DNA from: Hyposmocoma kahamanoa
Taxonomy: Eukaryota > Arthropoda > Insecta > Lepidoptera > Cosmopterigidae
NCBI RefSeq assembly: GCF_003589595.1
Contig: NW_020654422.1
Coordinates: 7,530,199-7,594,198 of the forward strand
Direction of reading: 5' to 3'
Length of the DNA stretch: 64,000 nt
Shown: piece by piece, positions 22,564 through 33,891 of the stretch
Layout: each line of letters starts with the position of its first letter
How positions within the stretch are numbered: the stretch's first letter is position 1
Notes under the pieces: generated by a model
The model's input: only the letters and a program-made list of their open reading frames with translations
What the model was told of the DNA's origin: nothing
Databases searched by the model: none
Program-made: the position numbers and the translations under genes

Positions 22564-24490
22564 TTAATACATAAAAGAATATTGTGACACAATGTTTTCT
22601 GTTTCCGTGTAGTCTTTCGATAATAGCCATTGAGTTACAAGCATTTTACATTCTCTTTGAGTGCACGAGTATATTTTCAAAACCTTATTCGCGTAATTGT
22701 ATAACCTTCCACCCAGGTAGCCACTGAACTTCTTTGCAAAAGAAGTCCTCACCGCAGTCACCGCACATACCTCATGGGATCGTCTTGTAATTGTCTTAGG
22801 ATGATCAGTACGATATTCTATCAAAGAGTGCTGTTTAGCAATTAGAGCAAGAAGGTACGTCTGTCGAACGGTTAAAACTTCAGTCTCACAATAAAGATCT
22901 CTTGTGGGATACATACGGTGCCTAAAAAGACAGACCTTTAAAATCAACCGTTGTGCTCTTTCTATCACAAGCATGTGCGACTTCGCCGCGCCACCCCAGG
23001 AAACGATACCGTACGAGATAATAGAGTGACAAAGTGCTAGATAAACATTTCTCATCAGGTTGCCATCCAACACATGACGAAGTTGTTTGAAAATATAGGT
23101 TAGCTTTCTAACCGTTTGAGCAAGATTATTAATGTGAGAAAGAAATGTCAACCGATTATCTATTAACACACCCAGATATTTAATCGACCGCGTTGTCTCT
23201 AATGGAGGGCAAGAACACAAAGTTTGTACCGGGAACGAACATGAATGAGCCAGAATATTAAGATTAACGTTATTAGAGGGATTTTTAATGGAGAAGGGTA
23301 TCAATTTTGTTTTGTTAGAATTTAAGCTCAACGAGTTGACAGCCAGCCAGTGACATACACTATTAAAGCCACTTTGAGCCAGTTCAACAACTTCCTCCCA
23401 ACTATTCCCATGAAAAGTTAAGGTGGTGTCATCTGCGTATGAAATTATTTTGCAGTTTTTCAAATTAAGATTGCACAACTCGTTAATGTAGCAGAGAAAA
23501 AGTGTTGGACCCAATGTACTACCCTGAGGGATACCACAAGTTATGGCTGCTTCATTGCTAATGATATTGTCAATCTTCACACTTTGTGAGCGATTTTGAA
23601 GAAAGTCATTTAGCAACTGCAATTGTGCACCCCGTATGCCGAAATATCGTTCCAGTGCACTTACAAGTTTTGGAAAAGAGACCGTGTCAAATGCTTTAGC
23701 CAAATCCAGAAATATTGTCAAACATTTTTTATTGTCATCAAGCTTTTTTACTACATGACTGATGAAATTCAGTAGTGCGTCATTAGTGGATTTACTAGAT
23801 CTAAAACCAAACTGCGAATCCGACAATAATTCCTGAGCTTCAAGATAATTCATTAACCTCTTATTGATAATTTTTTCAAATATTTTTGAAAGAGTAGAAA
23901 GTAAAGATATTGGGCGGTAGTTGTTGACACAATCTCTATTCCCGCCCTTGTGGATCGGAGTCACTATCGACCTCTTCAACGATTTTGGGAAAACACCTTC
24001 ATTTAAACAAAGATTAAAGAGGTCCGTCAGAGGTGGAACAATAAATCTTTTCAGGCATTTAAGAGTTTTAGCATTTATATTATCCCAACCCGCAGAACAG
24101 TCAGTTTTCAAAGCCATGATAATCCCTTCAACTTCCTCTTGTGAAGTGTCACGTAGAACAAAGGATCCACTGGGCTGTTTTGTTGGATCGTTTAGGAAAG
24201 AACCTAATCTCGTCGGTATTTGTTGTGTCATTTTAGAGCCAATTGTAGCGAAAAATGTATTTATTTCATTGAGAGATTGTATATGAGTCTTGTCAACAGA
24301 AAGTAGTTCAGTTGGGCTGTTTTTAGTCTTGTGTAGATTTGCAACATCTTTAATTGTATTCCAAAGCTTCTTGTTGTTCCCTTTATTTAATTGTATTTGT
24401 TCTTTTTCGAATTCCTTTTTTACCCTTTTTAGTATATTGTTGCAATAATTTCTGTACCTTTTATAAGTTTTTGTCAGTATATCATTGTCG
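22564..24490 (-). CDS. LINE ORF2 C-terminal part: reverse transcriptase
   Basis: Open from the 5' truncation at about 24490 to TAA at 22564 (first Met at 24231). It lacks the endonuclease domain and the start of ORF2. Seen in order: DCSAGWDNINAKTLK; VNNYRPISLLSTLSKIFEK; QFGFRSSKST; FLDLAKAFDTV with the first catalytic Asp; GIPQGSTLGP; SYADDTTL with the catalytic Asp pair; SIKYLGVLID (thumb region); then a C-terminal tail. No internal stop, so this insertion is fairly young, but it cannot move by itself. Clade uncertain; the tail and RT motifs fit the Jockey/CR1 group better than RTE. Confidence 0.9.
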
Positions 24491-24491
24491 G

Positions 24492-24734
24492 GTCAGTATA
24501 TCAGTTTACGTTGCTCCGCATGAATATTAACCAATCCAACTGTGCTTCAGAATGTTTTTTATTTTTTTTTATTTTACTTTTTTAGGGAAACTAACAGCTA
24601 GGTATATAAATAGTTACAATAATAAATATAGATAGCCGATTACAAGTTTCCACAGATATATTAACAGTTAACCTTTAATTAGAACTCTACAAACATTACT
24701 CAAGAAAAAACTCAATAAGAAAAAATCTTACTTA
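24492..24734. other. Spacer between LINE and MITE
   Basis: AT-rich; nothing recognised. Confidence 0.5.
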
Positions 24735-25084
24735 GGGCGCGTTCCCACTATGTCGTCACGTTTTATTATCGTTGGACGACTGTCGTGTCTAGCCTGTTCC
24801 CATATCACGATTATCTGTCGTGGACGATATTTTATCGTTGAACGACAGTCGTGACTAGCTGTTCCCACTAGATCGTGACGACAATAGGAGCTGCGACAAT
24901 CTGTCGTCACGTTTTTATCGTGACGTTTGACACTGTGATGACAGTTTGTCGTTGTAACGACAAAAAATCGTGAACGACAGTTAATCGTGTCGTGCTATAT
25001 GTGAAGAACTTCATTTAAATATACAAGTCACGACACTGTAAACTGCACGACAATATGTCGTCACGACATAGTGGGAACGCGCCC
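24735..25084. mobile_element. 350-bp Harbinger-like MITE built of ACGAC/GTCGT motifs
   Basis: gggcgcgttcccacta at the left is perfectly inverted at the right, with TTA on both sides (24732-24734, 25085-25087). The interior repeats gtcgt/acgac in both orientations many times, giving a highly folded element. No gene. Confidence 0.82.
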
Positions 25085-25089
25085 TTAGT

Positions 25090-25960
25090 AGTACAAAAAG
25101 TTGATCTGGAGAAGTATTAAAAAAGTCAATATCGTGCTGCTTCGCTATTTTGTTATAACATTCACTCGCTCGAATGAAGAAGGAATTTCGTCTATAGTTT
25201 ACTTTCGCCAAAGGAACAAGAAGTATGTTCGAGTGTCGAAGTGAAGCCACTGGAACTCGTAAACCATAGGAAGCTCAGGACATTCGACCAAGCTACTTCG
25301 GCCTATCCGCCTTCTTTCGTGTAACAGCAGTATATGAAACTTTTGGCGCGATACGGTAGCTAATCGTCTATCTTTAAACACACGCTCGACTTTAAGCAGC
25401 TATGCAAACGCGCGACTGCATCGATACAAACGTGCGATTGCATCGATGCAATCGCCTATATATCACAAGTGTAGCGATGCAATCACGCGTTTGTATCGTT
25501 GTTATCGCGCGTTTGCATCGATGCAATCGCCTATAAATCACAAGTGTATCGATAGCTGCTAAAAGTCGCCGTGTGTAACCATTCTTAGTCCTAAACTACA
25601 AATAGCGCATAGCGTAAAACATTTCTGAATTCTCTCAATTTGCGAATGGTATATTTTATAACACGTAGAAGAGAAGCGTATTCTACATGACTGCGAACAT
25701 AAGCACAGTAAAGGTTAAGTTAAGAGTAGAAATCGTGTGACATACGCATTATAAAACCAAGCTTTAGATGGTATATTATGGTCCACACCAGGGACCTCGA
25801 AGTTGCGTTTTTTGAATGACATTAGGTATGAATTCATTTGTTCTTTGATCATACGGCATTGCAGTTGAGATTTATTATTCTTGACTTTTCTGTAAAGTAT
25901 GGCCAATATAAATGGTTTAGATGAAGTTCTGTCTCACCGTTATGATAGCATTCTTTACCA
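25090..25960 (-). pseudogene. Decayed LINE C-terminal region
   Basis: In broken frames the minus strand reads RSHVEYAS, then LREFRNVLRYA, then RHSNILLVPLAKVNYRRNSF near 25220. This is the order of the C-terminal tail of Jockey-type reverse transcriptases. A palindromic element (25379-25575) interrupts it. Confidence 0.6.
25379..25575. mobile_element. Foldback element with internal gcatcgatgcaatcg repeats
   Basis: cgactttaagcagct at the left and agctgctaaaagtcg at the right are inverted ends. Inside, gcatcgatgcaatcgcctat and atcacaagtgta occur twice. Inserted in the decayed LINE. Confidence 0.65.
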
Positions 25961-26154
25961 ATTGTTAGCAGGTAATTATTTTTCAGCCCAGATAAGATTA
26001 CTTTATCGGTTTCCATTTTTTAGTTTACCAAACTATATTTACATATTTCTACATTTTACATTATAGAAGGTAAGTAGGTACTAGAGATGCCACGAATAGT
26101 GATTTGGCCGAATAATGTTCGGCGTAAGATCTGTGCATTTCACACGCGACCTGT

Positions 26155-26665
26155 TAGTGATGGGCGTAACAAACCGTATATAGTTATTGAATATTATCGT
26201 GTATTTTAAAAACTATATATTTATTTTATTTTTATTATTTTTTATTTATTTTATTTATTTATATATATATATTTATATAGCGTATTTTAAATCGTATTCT
26301 TTCCAAACTATATACCGATTTTGCTTCGTATCAAATATTCACTGAGTGGATATCAACGTGAAACCGCTTTTTGTGCATCTTCGAAACTGTATACTGTATG
26401 AAGGGAAGTCAATTTTTTTATGGAAACGCGTTCCCACCCAATTGTGGGCGATACGATTTAATCAAACGGCAACGTATATCCAATAATAAATAGTTTCGAA
26501 ATCTGATTCCGAATATCAGTAACGGCAATGCATCAACGCAGCGCACACGCCGGCTGCATCCATAAATATACAGTTTCAGAAAATATATAGTTTCGAAATC
26601 CGATTTCTAATATCCATATACAGTTTCGATTAGATATTCAGAAAAAGCTATATTACCCATACCTA
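26155..26665. mobile_element. 511-bp hAT-type MITE
   Basis: Flanked by an exact 8-bp duplication cgacctgt (26147-26154, 26666-26673). Ends tagtgatggg and cccataccta are imperfect inverted repeats. The interior is AT-rich low-complexity plus repeated tatacagtttcga text. It interrupts a decayed hAT element. Confidence 0.72.
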
Positions 26666-26744
26666 CGACCTGTTACGACTTGTCTCAATGCGCTGCGTGC
26701 GGATGTAACGGGGTGGTGTTTTTGTTGAAAAATGATAAAACGAT

Positions 26745-27080
26745 AGAAGAGTTTCTGGGCCGGTTTTGAAGAAGTCGCTACAGATAATATGCAAAATGAT
26801 GAGGATGCAGAGAATTGTTCTATTGCACTTGAGATTGATTAATATTTTTTGAAAACTGTTCGCATAGATCGGATGGCAGATCCTTACAAGTGGTGGTCAG
26901 CAAATTCAAAACAGTATCCTGTCAAAATTTGCTAAGATTTATCTATCGTCTCCTGGCGGTAGCGTTTTAGTGAGAGGCTATTTTCAGAAGCAGGAATTGT
27001 TTATGAGGAACTTCTTCTTTCTTCATTGTCCTCTCTTCCTCACTGGCGTAATAACGCGATAAGCTGAACGAAATAGAATA
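26745..27080 (+). pseudogene. hAT transposase C-terminal remnant
   Basis: In shifting frames: ADPYKWWSANSKQYP, then AKIYLSSPGGSVL, then SERLFSEAGIVYEE. This is the DPL-WW...P-TS-PSER-FS-AG dimerisation block of hAT transposases. Several stops and shifts. The text at 26086-26130 (gatgccacgaatag...ggccgaata) may be the 5' part of the same element. Confidence 0.72.
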
Positions 27081-27350
27081 TAGTTCACGAAGTTGTTAGA
27101 GCTTATGAACGGTATCAGCTAGTGCGGCTTATCTGTTGTATTTCAATAGGGTAATAAAAACAAAAAACTCCTGTTTTTATGAAAAAAAAATAACCGGAAT
27201 AAACGGTTTTGATACACTCTTATACGTCCAAGGTGTAGTGTAGTGTCCACCTACTTATTTTATGTATTTTTTCACAGAATTGTAAATAATGTCTCCATTG
27301 CAATTTCTTACGTTAGTTGTAATTTTTATGTAAATATATTTTAGTATAAT

Positions 27351-28140
27351 AGTTACACTGTCATTCGGAGCTTTAAATAGTAAAGATTTGTCGGGCATTG
27401 CTACTGTGCCCGTCACCCTGACCATAAATTGACAGGTCCCATGTGCCTGTAATTTTACCAGCACCACTACCCTTCAAAACCGGAACATAGATCACATTAC
27501 CGCTTGGCGGCAAAGGTAAGGTGCAGGGTGATCCTATGTGGCAGGATTGGCCCTTCGTTTTACTTTTGGCAGGTTCGGTTGACGTTTTATGACATTGGCA
27601 GGATGTGGCAGCAATATGATCAAAGGGACTAGCACGATAGGGTGCGATTTGCGCGAGAGCGACATACAGCGCGAGATACTGCTATTTCTTGCATAGAGAA
27701 TACCAATATCTCGCGCAAATCGCGCCCTGTCGTGGCAGATTTGGCAGTGTATCGTAACGTATCGTGATCACAGCCTTAAAAAAAATTTTTTCTGAAGCAG
27801 GGCACTACTTATATGGTGACTGCGATTCATTCGAATCTAGCAAAAAATTATGATAAAACAAATGTCAAAGAATATGTATAAAGAAACAGAAGAATATGTT
27901 ACAAATAAATATATATAATTTGTATCGTAATTTAAACTTGTTATTTTAATATAATATAATGCAAAATGCCTTTTTATCTGTGTTACTAATGAAAGCATTA
28001 TTTTGGCATTTTCTGCATTAAAAGTGTGGCAGGATTTGTCGGTTTTCTTGCTATACTAAGGCAGGATCTCTGATTTCAACATGGTCCCACTAGTAAGTAC
28101 CTTCCAGGACGAGCTCTTTAACAAGGAGCTCTACTGCTAC
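27351..28140 (+). repeat. Dispersed repeat (gagctttaaat family), interrupted
   Basis: ggagctttaaatagtaaag...ttcaaaaccggaaca...cttggcggca at 27365-27520 and the family's end ccaggacgagctcttt...aaggagctctac at about 28105-28135 are separated by about 570 bp of foreign sequence. Uninterrupted copy at 38690. Confidence 0.6.
27626..27736. repeat. Inverted repeat cacgataggg...ccctgtcgtg
   Basis: Arms of about 26 bp (gcgatttgcgcgaga and tctcgcgcaaatcgc in the core) around a loop of about 55 bp, inside the DNA interrupting the 27351 repeat. Motif ggcagga occurs five times at 27542-28070. Confidence 0.65.
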
Positions 28141-29286
28141 CAAATTATTATTATTATTCTCCTATGAGAAGAATCAGCCCAAATATTTCGCGAACTATAC
28201 TAAATGTAATTAATTTGCGTTAATATCGTTAGTAGATATTGTCGCGATATTTTCATCAATGGGATAGGTACAGGTACATGCTGCTTGTGATAAGACCCGG
28301 TCTACAGGGTTATACTTGATGTGCTTGTGAATGGAGGTTGTCTTGTGAGACACCAACATTGACAAATTAAATAAATGAGTTTTATTTTTTCATTGGCTTT
28401 CTTTGGTGTGGGTGAGGAACATGATCTGCTAGTAAGTAGGTAGGTACCGTAGAGATCACGTATCGGTATCTGCATCTTCTTGTGCTCACGGCCGTTAGTC
28501 TACCACACACTCTATTTTCGTCTTACATGCTATTCTAAATTGGCATTCTAGTCTTATTATAGTAAAAAATACTCTATTTCAAAAATATAAATGGTTCCAT
28601 TTTCGTGTATCACAATACCTACCTACGTATTAGAAGGTTACTTGGTGGTACCGCGAATAAGCATTTCGTAGAAATGATGACGGTCTTCAGTTAGGTATAA
28701 GATGAATGGTGTCTAGTGTACAGAAAGAAACATATATTATTATTGTTTTAGAGCGTCCTTTATTCGGTACGGACTGTCAGCTGATGTGACACTGTGGTTT
28801 CGTAAATGTGAATTACGTAATTAGATTTAATGTTTACCTTTATACTACAAAATAATTTAGATTTATCTCTAAAAGTACTTGTTTTTCGCACCTTTCTATG
28901 AAATATCTTGTTATTTTATAATTGTTTTTGTGACCGTCTTCATACCTACTAAATTGACTCAACGTTTTTTCTAGCCTTGGTCCGTTGATCGTTAGCACCC
29001 GATTTACAGTCATAGAGCCCGCTACAGCGGGTTTAATCACGAAGTATAAGTTTATTAGTTACCGCGTGGTATTATGTTTTAATTAGGTACTTGGCATTAT
29101 GTTTGAACCATAATATAATAATTCTTTATCATGAAGAGAGAAATATAAAAAGGAAGCTCCGACAGTAATATGTATTATGTTTAGATAATTACTCATTCTG
29201 TACATAGATACCTACATTAAAATAATATATACTTATTTAAGGATATAATTTGTAATTTACGTACTGTCTGTTGGTTCCTGTTTTTA
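28141..29286. other. Intergenic stretch
   Basis: AT-rich; no supported gene or element. Confidence 0.5.
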
Positions 29287-29516
29287 ACCGACTTCAAAAA
29301 AGGAGGAGGTTCTCAATTCGACTGTTTTTTTATTATGTTACGCGATAACTCTATTTTTGTGAACTTTGTGAACCGATTTTGATGATTCTTTTTTGGTATG
29401 AAGAGGGTACCTCAGTAGTGGTTCCATTTAATTTTGAAGAAAATATTCCTTCCTAAGGGTCGCAAAATAGGGGACAAATGACTTTTGAGGTCGGTTTTTA
29501 GTACTCTACTGAGTTT
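29287..29516 (+). repeat. Lepidopteran dispersed repeat (cgacttcaaaaaaggagg family), full copy
   Basis: Starts accgacttcaaaaaaggagg, ends ttttgaggtcggttttt...tactctactgag. The best-preserved copy in the window. Confidence 0.78.
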
Positions 29517-30551
29517 ATAAAGGTGTCATTTGGGCAACCACAGACATATATTTGTTATTATGCAATTAAGATGTTGGTGTTGTGTAATTACTTTGTGAAA
29601 TACTTATTAAGTGGAAATTTCAAAATTCCTTACCTGTATAAAACTTTTAAAAAGGTTCCAAAGCCGCGGCAAGTTGCAACTTCTCCGGTGTAAGTTACGG
29701 TCATTTTGTTTTAATATTACCGAATATAAAATGTAAAAGCACAGCTACATTTACAATTGGAATGATTAGTATTTTAAAAAAATAATATATAATAGCTATA
29801 ATTTATTAAGACAACGTCTAGCGGCTTGATTTTTTGCCATTCTATCACACTGACTCACTGCACGGCACGTTTATGGAATAAAACCACATGCGTATATTCA
29901 ATGGTTCAAGTAAATTTAATTTAACGTTTACACAGATCTTCCCCAAATACTTTTAACTTCATAAAACATTTTAACGCTACACATAATTTACACAATGCGG
30001 ACCACAAGCACACAACCTACACCTCTGCACTGCACTGTGTTGAACGAATGAATCGCCGGCACAAGCGGACCAATCAACTAATCAAACAACAACCGATCTT
30101 AACCGAACCCGTCGAATCACCGAACGCAACACGAAGCGACACTTATTTATTATTTTAATTGTGGAGCTTTGGCTATAGAGCCCATCAGCCTAGACAAGTA
30201 ACAATTAAGTGAAATTCAAAACGAAATGAAATTGATATGTGAAAAAACTGTAACTACAAAAACCCGCCAATACTTTTTTCTTCATCTCTTCCGAAGCGCC
30301 TCTATGCGAAAGAGCCAACGAGAAATAACAAATTTATTTGATATAATATTATAAAGGCCTTAGGGTTGACTTTTTGGCTGATAACCAGTGAGTGAATGAT
30401 TTTATTTATGTTTAGCGCCCAATGATATTTATGTTCAGCACTCAATTATCTTTTTTGTTTGATCATTGTTAGCCTCTCTGCTGTGTCTATCCAGAACTCT
30501 AGAAATCTATCTCACTAGAAATCATACTCAAGTCCTTGCCATTAGGGTCAT
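29517..30551. other. Intergenic stretch
   Basis: Nothing assigned. 29990-30130 is richer in C and A than its surroundings but has no coding signature. Confidence 0.45.
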
Positions 30552-30623
30552 ATTTCCAGTGCTTGAAATCATACTCAAGTCTTGACTCGAGCAGACTTGA
30601 GTATGATTTCAAGCACTGGAAAT
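30552..30623. repeat. Perfect 31-bp-arm hairpin
   Basis: atttccagtgcttgaaatca... is perfectly inverted after a 10-base loop. The flanks carry further imperfect copies of atactcaagtc. Possibly the centre of a foldback MITE. Confidence 0.85.
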
Positions 30624-31044
30624 ACGGTTATATGGTTTACATACTCAAATCCTGACTTGAGCATTGAGTAGAGTTCTAGAATACGACCCTTAGTCTATAC
30701 GAATTTCAAACATGGTAATATTGAAGCACGACACCCTTGGAGGTATAGCATAGCTCTAGCTCTAGCTACGGTTCAGAATTAGTATGTAGAAAGTATGGAG
30801 AGTAAAATAGTACAGAATAACTAATGTGATGTCAGTCGCGCTGGGTAATTTTCCGAAAAATTGCAAATAGTGATAATTTTACTGGAAATATTCCCGAAAA
30901 TTTTGAAAAATTTGTGAAACAGGATAAATATAATTTCGATGGCTCATATTATGTTCTACGTTTAAAAATATTGCTAGATTTTAAATAATATTTTTAGATT
31001 TGAAACGATTTTACTACAGTAAAAAAAGTTATTTTTAATGGTTA

Positions 31045-32784
31045 CATCACTACAGCTGCATCAAATTTAAAAACATTCCTCCAAGCTCTAGAAGGCGCAA
31101 CGTTCCAAGCCAAACTCGTATCTCTATCTGCATCGGGCAAAGATGAACATTGTCTGTGGAAAATTGTTAAAGGCTATAAGAAACCCCAACCAGTCCGTGC
31201 CCCAATAAAAAACAGTAATAAGCAAGAAGTGAAGAAGAGAGAGCAAACGCATTTGGCATACATCTAAGGCAGGGCTTTACTGCAAATGTATCTGTAAATG
31301 AAGATTGGGAAAAAGAAGTTGAAGATTTCTTGAATTCTGATATCCAATTAACCTTACCAATTACAGCTTTCACACCAAAAGACGTTGCTACGCGTATTAG
31401 ACATCTTGACAGTCAAAAAACTCCGGGCTACGACTTAATAACTCCGCTAATATTGAAAAAGTTGCCGCGTAGTGGCATTGTTTTCTTAACCATGATATTC
31501 AATAATATTTTAAGAGTGGGATACTTTCCATTACAGTGGAAGATGTCCCAAATAGTTATGGTACCTAAACCGGGAAAGAATCCTGTTGAAATTACATCTT
31601 ATAGACCAATTAGCTTACTCCCTGTGCTGTCTAAAATTTGAAAGGATGCTGGTCGATAGAATGAGACCTATAATTGAATGCAGGAATCTAATTTCAAATC
31701 ACCAGTTCGGTTTTCGAAGAAACCACTCTACCGTTGAACAAGTTCACAGAGTGGCAAATCAAATACGAAAATCTATGGAAGAAAAGCAGTATTACTCGGC
31801 GGTTTTCCTTGATATTCAGCAAGCATTCGATAAGGTGTGGCATGCAGGCCTGCTTTTAAAGCGGAAAAAAAAACCTCATACTTAATATGTCATACTCAAA
31901 TCGTACTTGAAAAATAGGATGTTCTTCGTGCAATATGGAGAAGCACTATCTCAGATCCACGTCATTCAGGCAGGGGTGCCTCAGGGCTCAGTATTGGGAC
32001 CGATTTTGTACACATTGTTTACATCGGATCTACCAGAAACTAATGAAGAGCGACATATGCAGACGATACCGCAGTACTTACCCGTGACATAAAACCCCAA
32101 ATTGCATCGCGTAAACTACAAGTTCAAGTTGATAAACTAGACCTGTGGCTCTCAAAATGGAAGATCAAAGCCAGTGCTTCAAAATCTCAACACATAACGT
32201 TTACACTTAGAAAAGGAAACTGCCCTGATGTAAAAATGAACAACCAGACCTTACCTTATGTTAATACCGTTAAGTATCTGGGAGTGTATCTGGACAGAAG
32301 ACTAACATGGAAAGATCACATCAAAGCAAAACGGGATATATTGAACAACAAATTCAGATCTATGCTGTGGGTAATGGATAGAAAGTCAAGGTTATCAGTC
32401 GAGAATGAGCTATTGTTCTATAAGTCGGTATTAATACGGATATGGACATAAGCATTGGAATTTTGGGGATCAGCCAGCACTTCTAATGTGGAAATTCTTC
32501 AGCGCTTCCAAAATGGTGTACTAAAGACTATAGTCCCTTTATAGTGACTATAATCACCTTGGTTTGAAAGAGCCCAGGAAATACATGACTATCTTGAAAT
32601 GCCAACCATTAAACAGGAGATACTGGCACGTAAAGAAAAGTATAAATCCCGATTATCACTACATACAAATGTATTGGCAAGATCTCTGGTTGACGAAAAG
32701 CATCTAGGTGGCTTGAGGCGTTTGAAAAGTCAAGACTATTGGAAAGTTGAACCAGTAAAACACAATCAGCCATTTAATGATTAA
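31045..32784 (+). pseudogene. Jockey-type LINE, reverse transcriptase with frameshifts
   Basis: Successive frames give LWKIVKGYKKP; HLDSQKTPGYDLITPLILKK; SYRPISLLPVLSKI; NHQFGFRRNHSTVEQVHRV; FLDIQQAFDKVWHAGLL; QAGVPQGSVLGPILYTL; a frame-shifted YADDTA around 32055; and VKYLGVYLDRRLTWKDHI. This is the order of a Jockey reverse transcriptase. At least five frame breaks and a deletion inside the RT make it dead. An A-rich stretch at 32870-32885 may be the old tail. Confidence 0.88.
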
Positions 32785-33891
32785 GGAAGAAAAGAGTCAC
32801 AGGACTCTTTATTCCAAACGACATATACCGATCTGTTTATGGTTCAAGGACTGATAGCAGATGGATATAAAATTAAAAAAAAAAGACTACATCGTTTTCG
32901 TTCAGTAAGTTCAACTTTTGACAGGTATCAATGTTAGATATGGAAATTTAAAGGAAGAATATGGGAAATATAAAAGTAAATATTTATTTTTCTCAAAAAT
33001 ATGATTTATTCAAAATGGAAACTTTTTCTTGACCAACACTAGTCGCGCTATAAAAACACTGATATCTCTCGTTTAGCAAAGCTGACGTGACGTTAAAATC
33101 CCGTTCCTGCACCATTATGCTCAATTTAAATCTAGACTTTAGTTTCACCTGCAGGCTGTCAATTTTCTCTCGAAAATCTCGAGTCTTTGATAGTTCGAAC
33201 AAGAGATAACTTTTGTCTTCGGGCTCATGCTAAGCCTGCTGGTGTGGGTGACAGATAGTGTCTGCCTTTGGGCTAACTACCCTTTTCTTTTGAAGTACTT
33301 TTAAACTAAAATCCTTTGATAATAGTTCCTGGGAAATCCAGTTTTTAACCTTAACCAATAGACTAATTTACATACCTGAGCATCGTAGGAATACAATTGT
33401 ATTTTTTTATATAATTGTATTAATCATAAACACGACATAAATCGCATGTAGTGAGCATGACCGAAGTGTGCGTCTAAAAACATGTTATACTTGTTCATAA
33501 ATTATTATTATTATATCGTAACTTAGTTTACTGAATAATTCTTAGTACTCAGCACTGGAAATTATTTAAGTTTAATTTTGTTTATGTTGAGTGTTATGAT
33601 TTGATAAATTATGTTATGTATTTCTCCGATATCGTAAATAAAAAAATGATCTTACCGTACTTCCCTTAGAGGATGGAAAAAAATAAAAGTCTAAGGTCTT
33701 CCTATTTATTTTCGTTCCATTCATTCATTCATACAATGGCGGAGAAAATGCCAAAATGGCTGGTTTTCGTTGTCGTATTGAAGTATTCGTAGAAATATAT
33801 TGAAATCTTGTAACTTTGAGGCACGGCCTATCTTCATTACTGGTCGATAAATGTATATCGTATTTAAAATAAGTCAAGCGTTGCTGTTACA
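32785..33891. other. Spacer and 5' region of the ADD gene
   Basis: Probably holds the promoter and 5' UTR of the gene starting at 33892. A short upstream frame (atg at 33851, 7 codons plus stop) precedes the start if transcribed. No TATA box stands out. Confidence 0.4.

Larger units (their letters stand above)
19611..24491 (-). mobile_element. Non-LTR retrotransposon, 5'-truncated, split by a DNA transposon
   Basis: On the minus strand: an open ORF2 C-terminal part (24490-22564), a 3' UTR that resumes beyond the inserted element at 20107, then aataaatg followed by an (att)n tail at 19611. The UTR contains the (CA)n tract and the N gap. Removing the insert at 20108-22547 leaves a continuous UTR. 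At the 5' breakpoint gtcagtatatca occurs twice (24474-24485, 24492-24503), a small duplication at the truncation point. Clade not assigned. Confidence 0.82.

Noticed and set aside
22350..22592. 80-codon frame also seen at 20.2 kb
   Set aside because: Duplicate translation of the two inverted repeats of the DD41D element.
25011..25381. Two overlapping minus-strand frames as a host gene
   Set aside because: RHSNILLVPLAKVNYRRNSF is the tail of a LINE reverse transcriptase.
32993..33202. 69-codon minus-strand frame (MFELSKTRDF...)
   Set aside because: Follows the dead Jockey LINE and shows no recognisable domain; probably repeat tail sequence.
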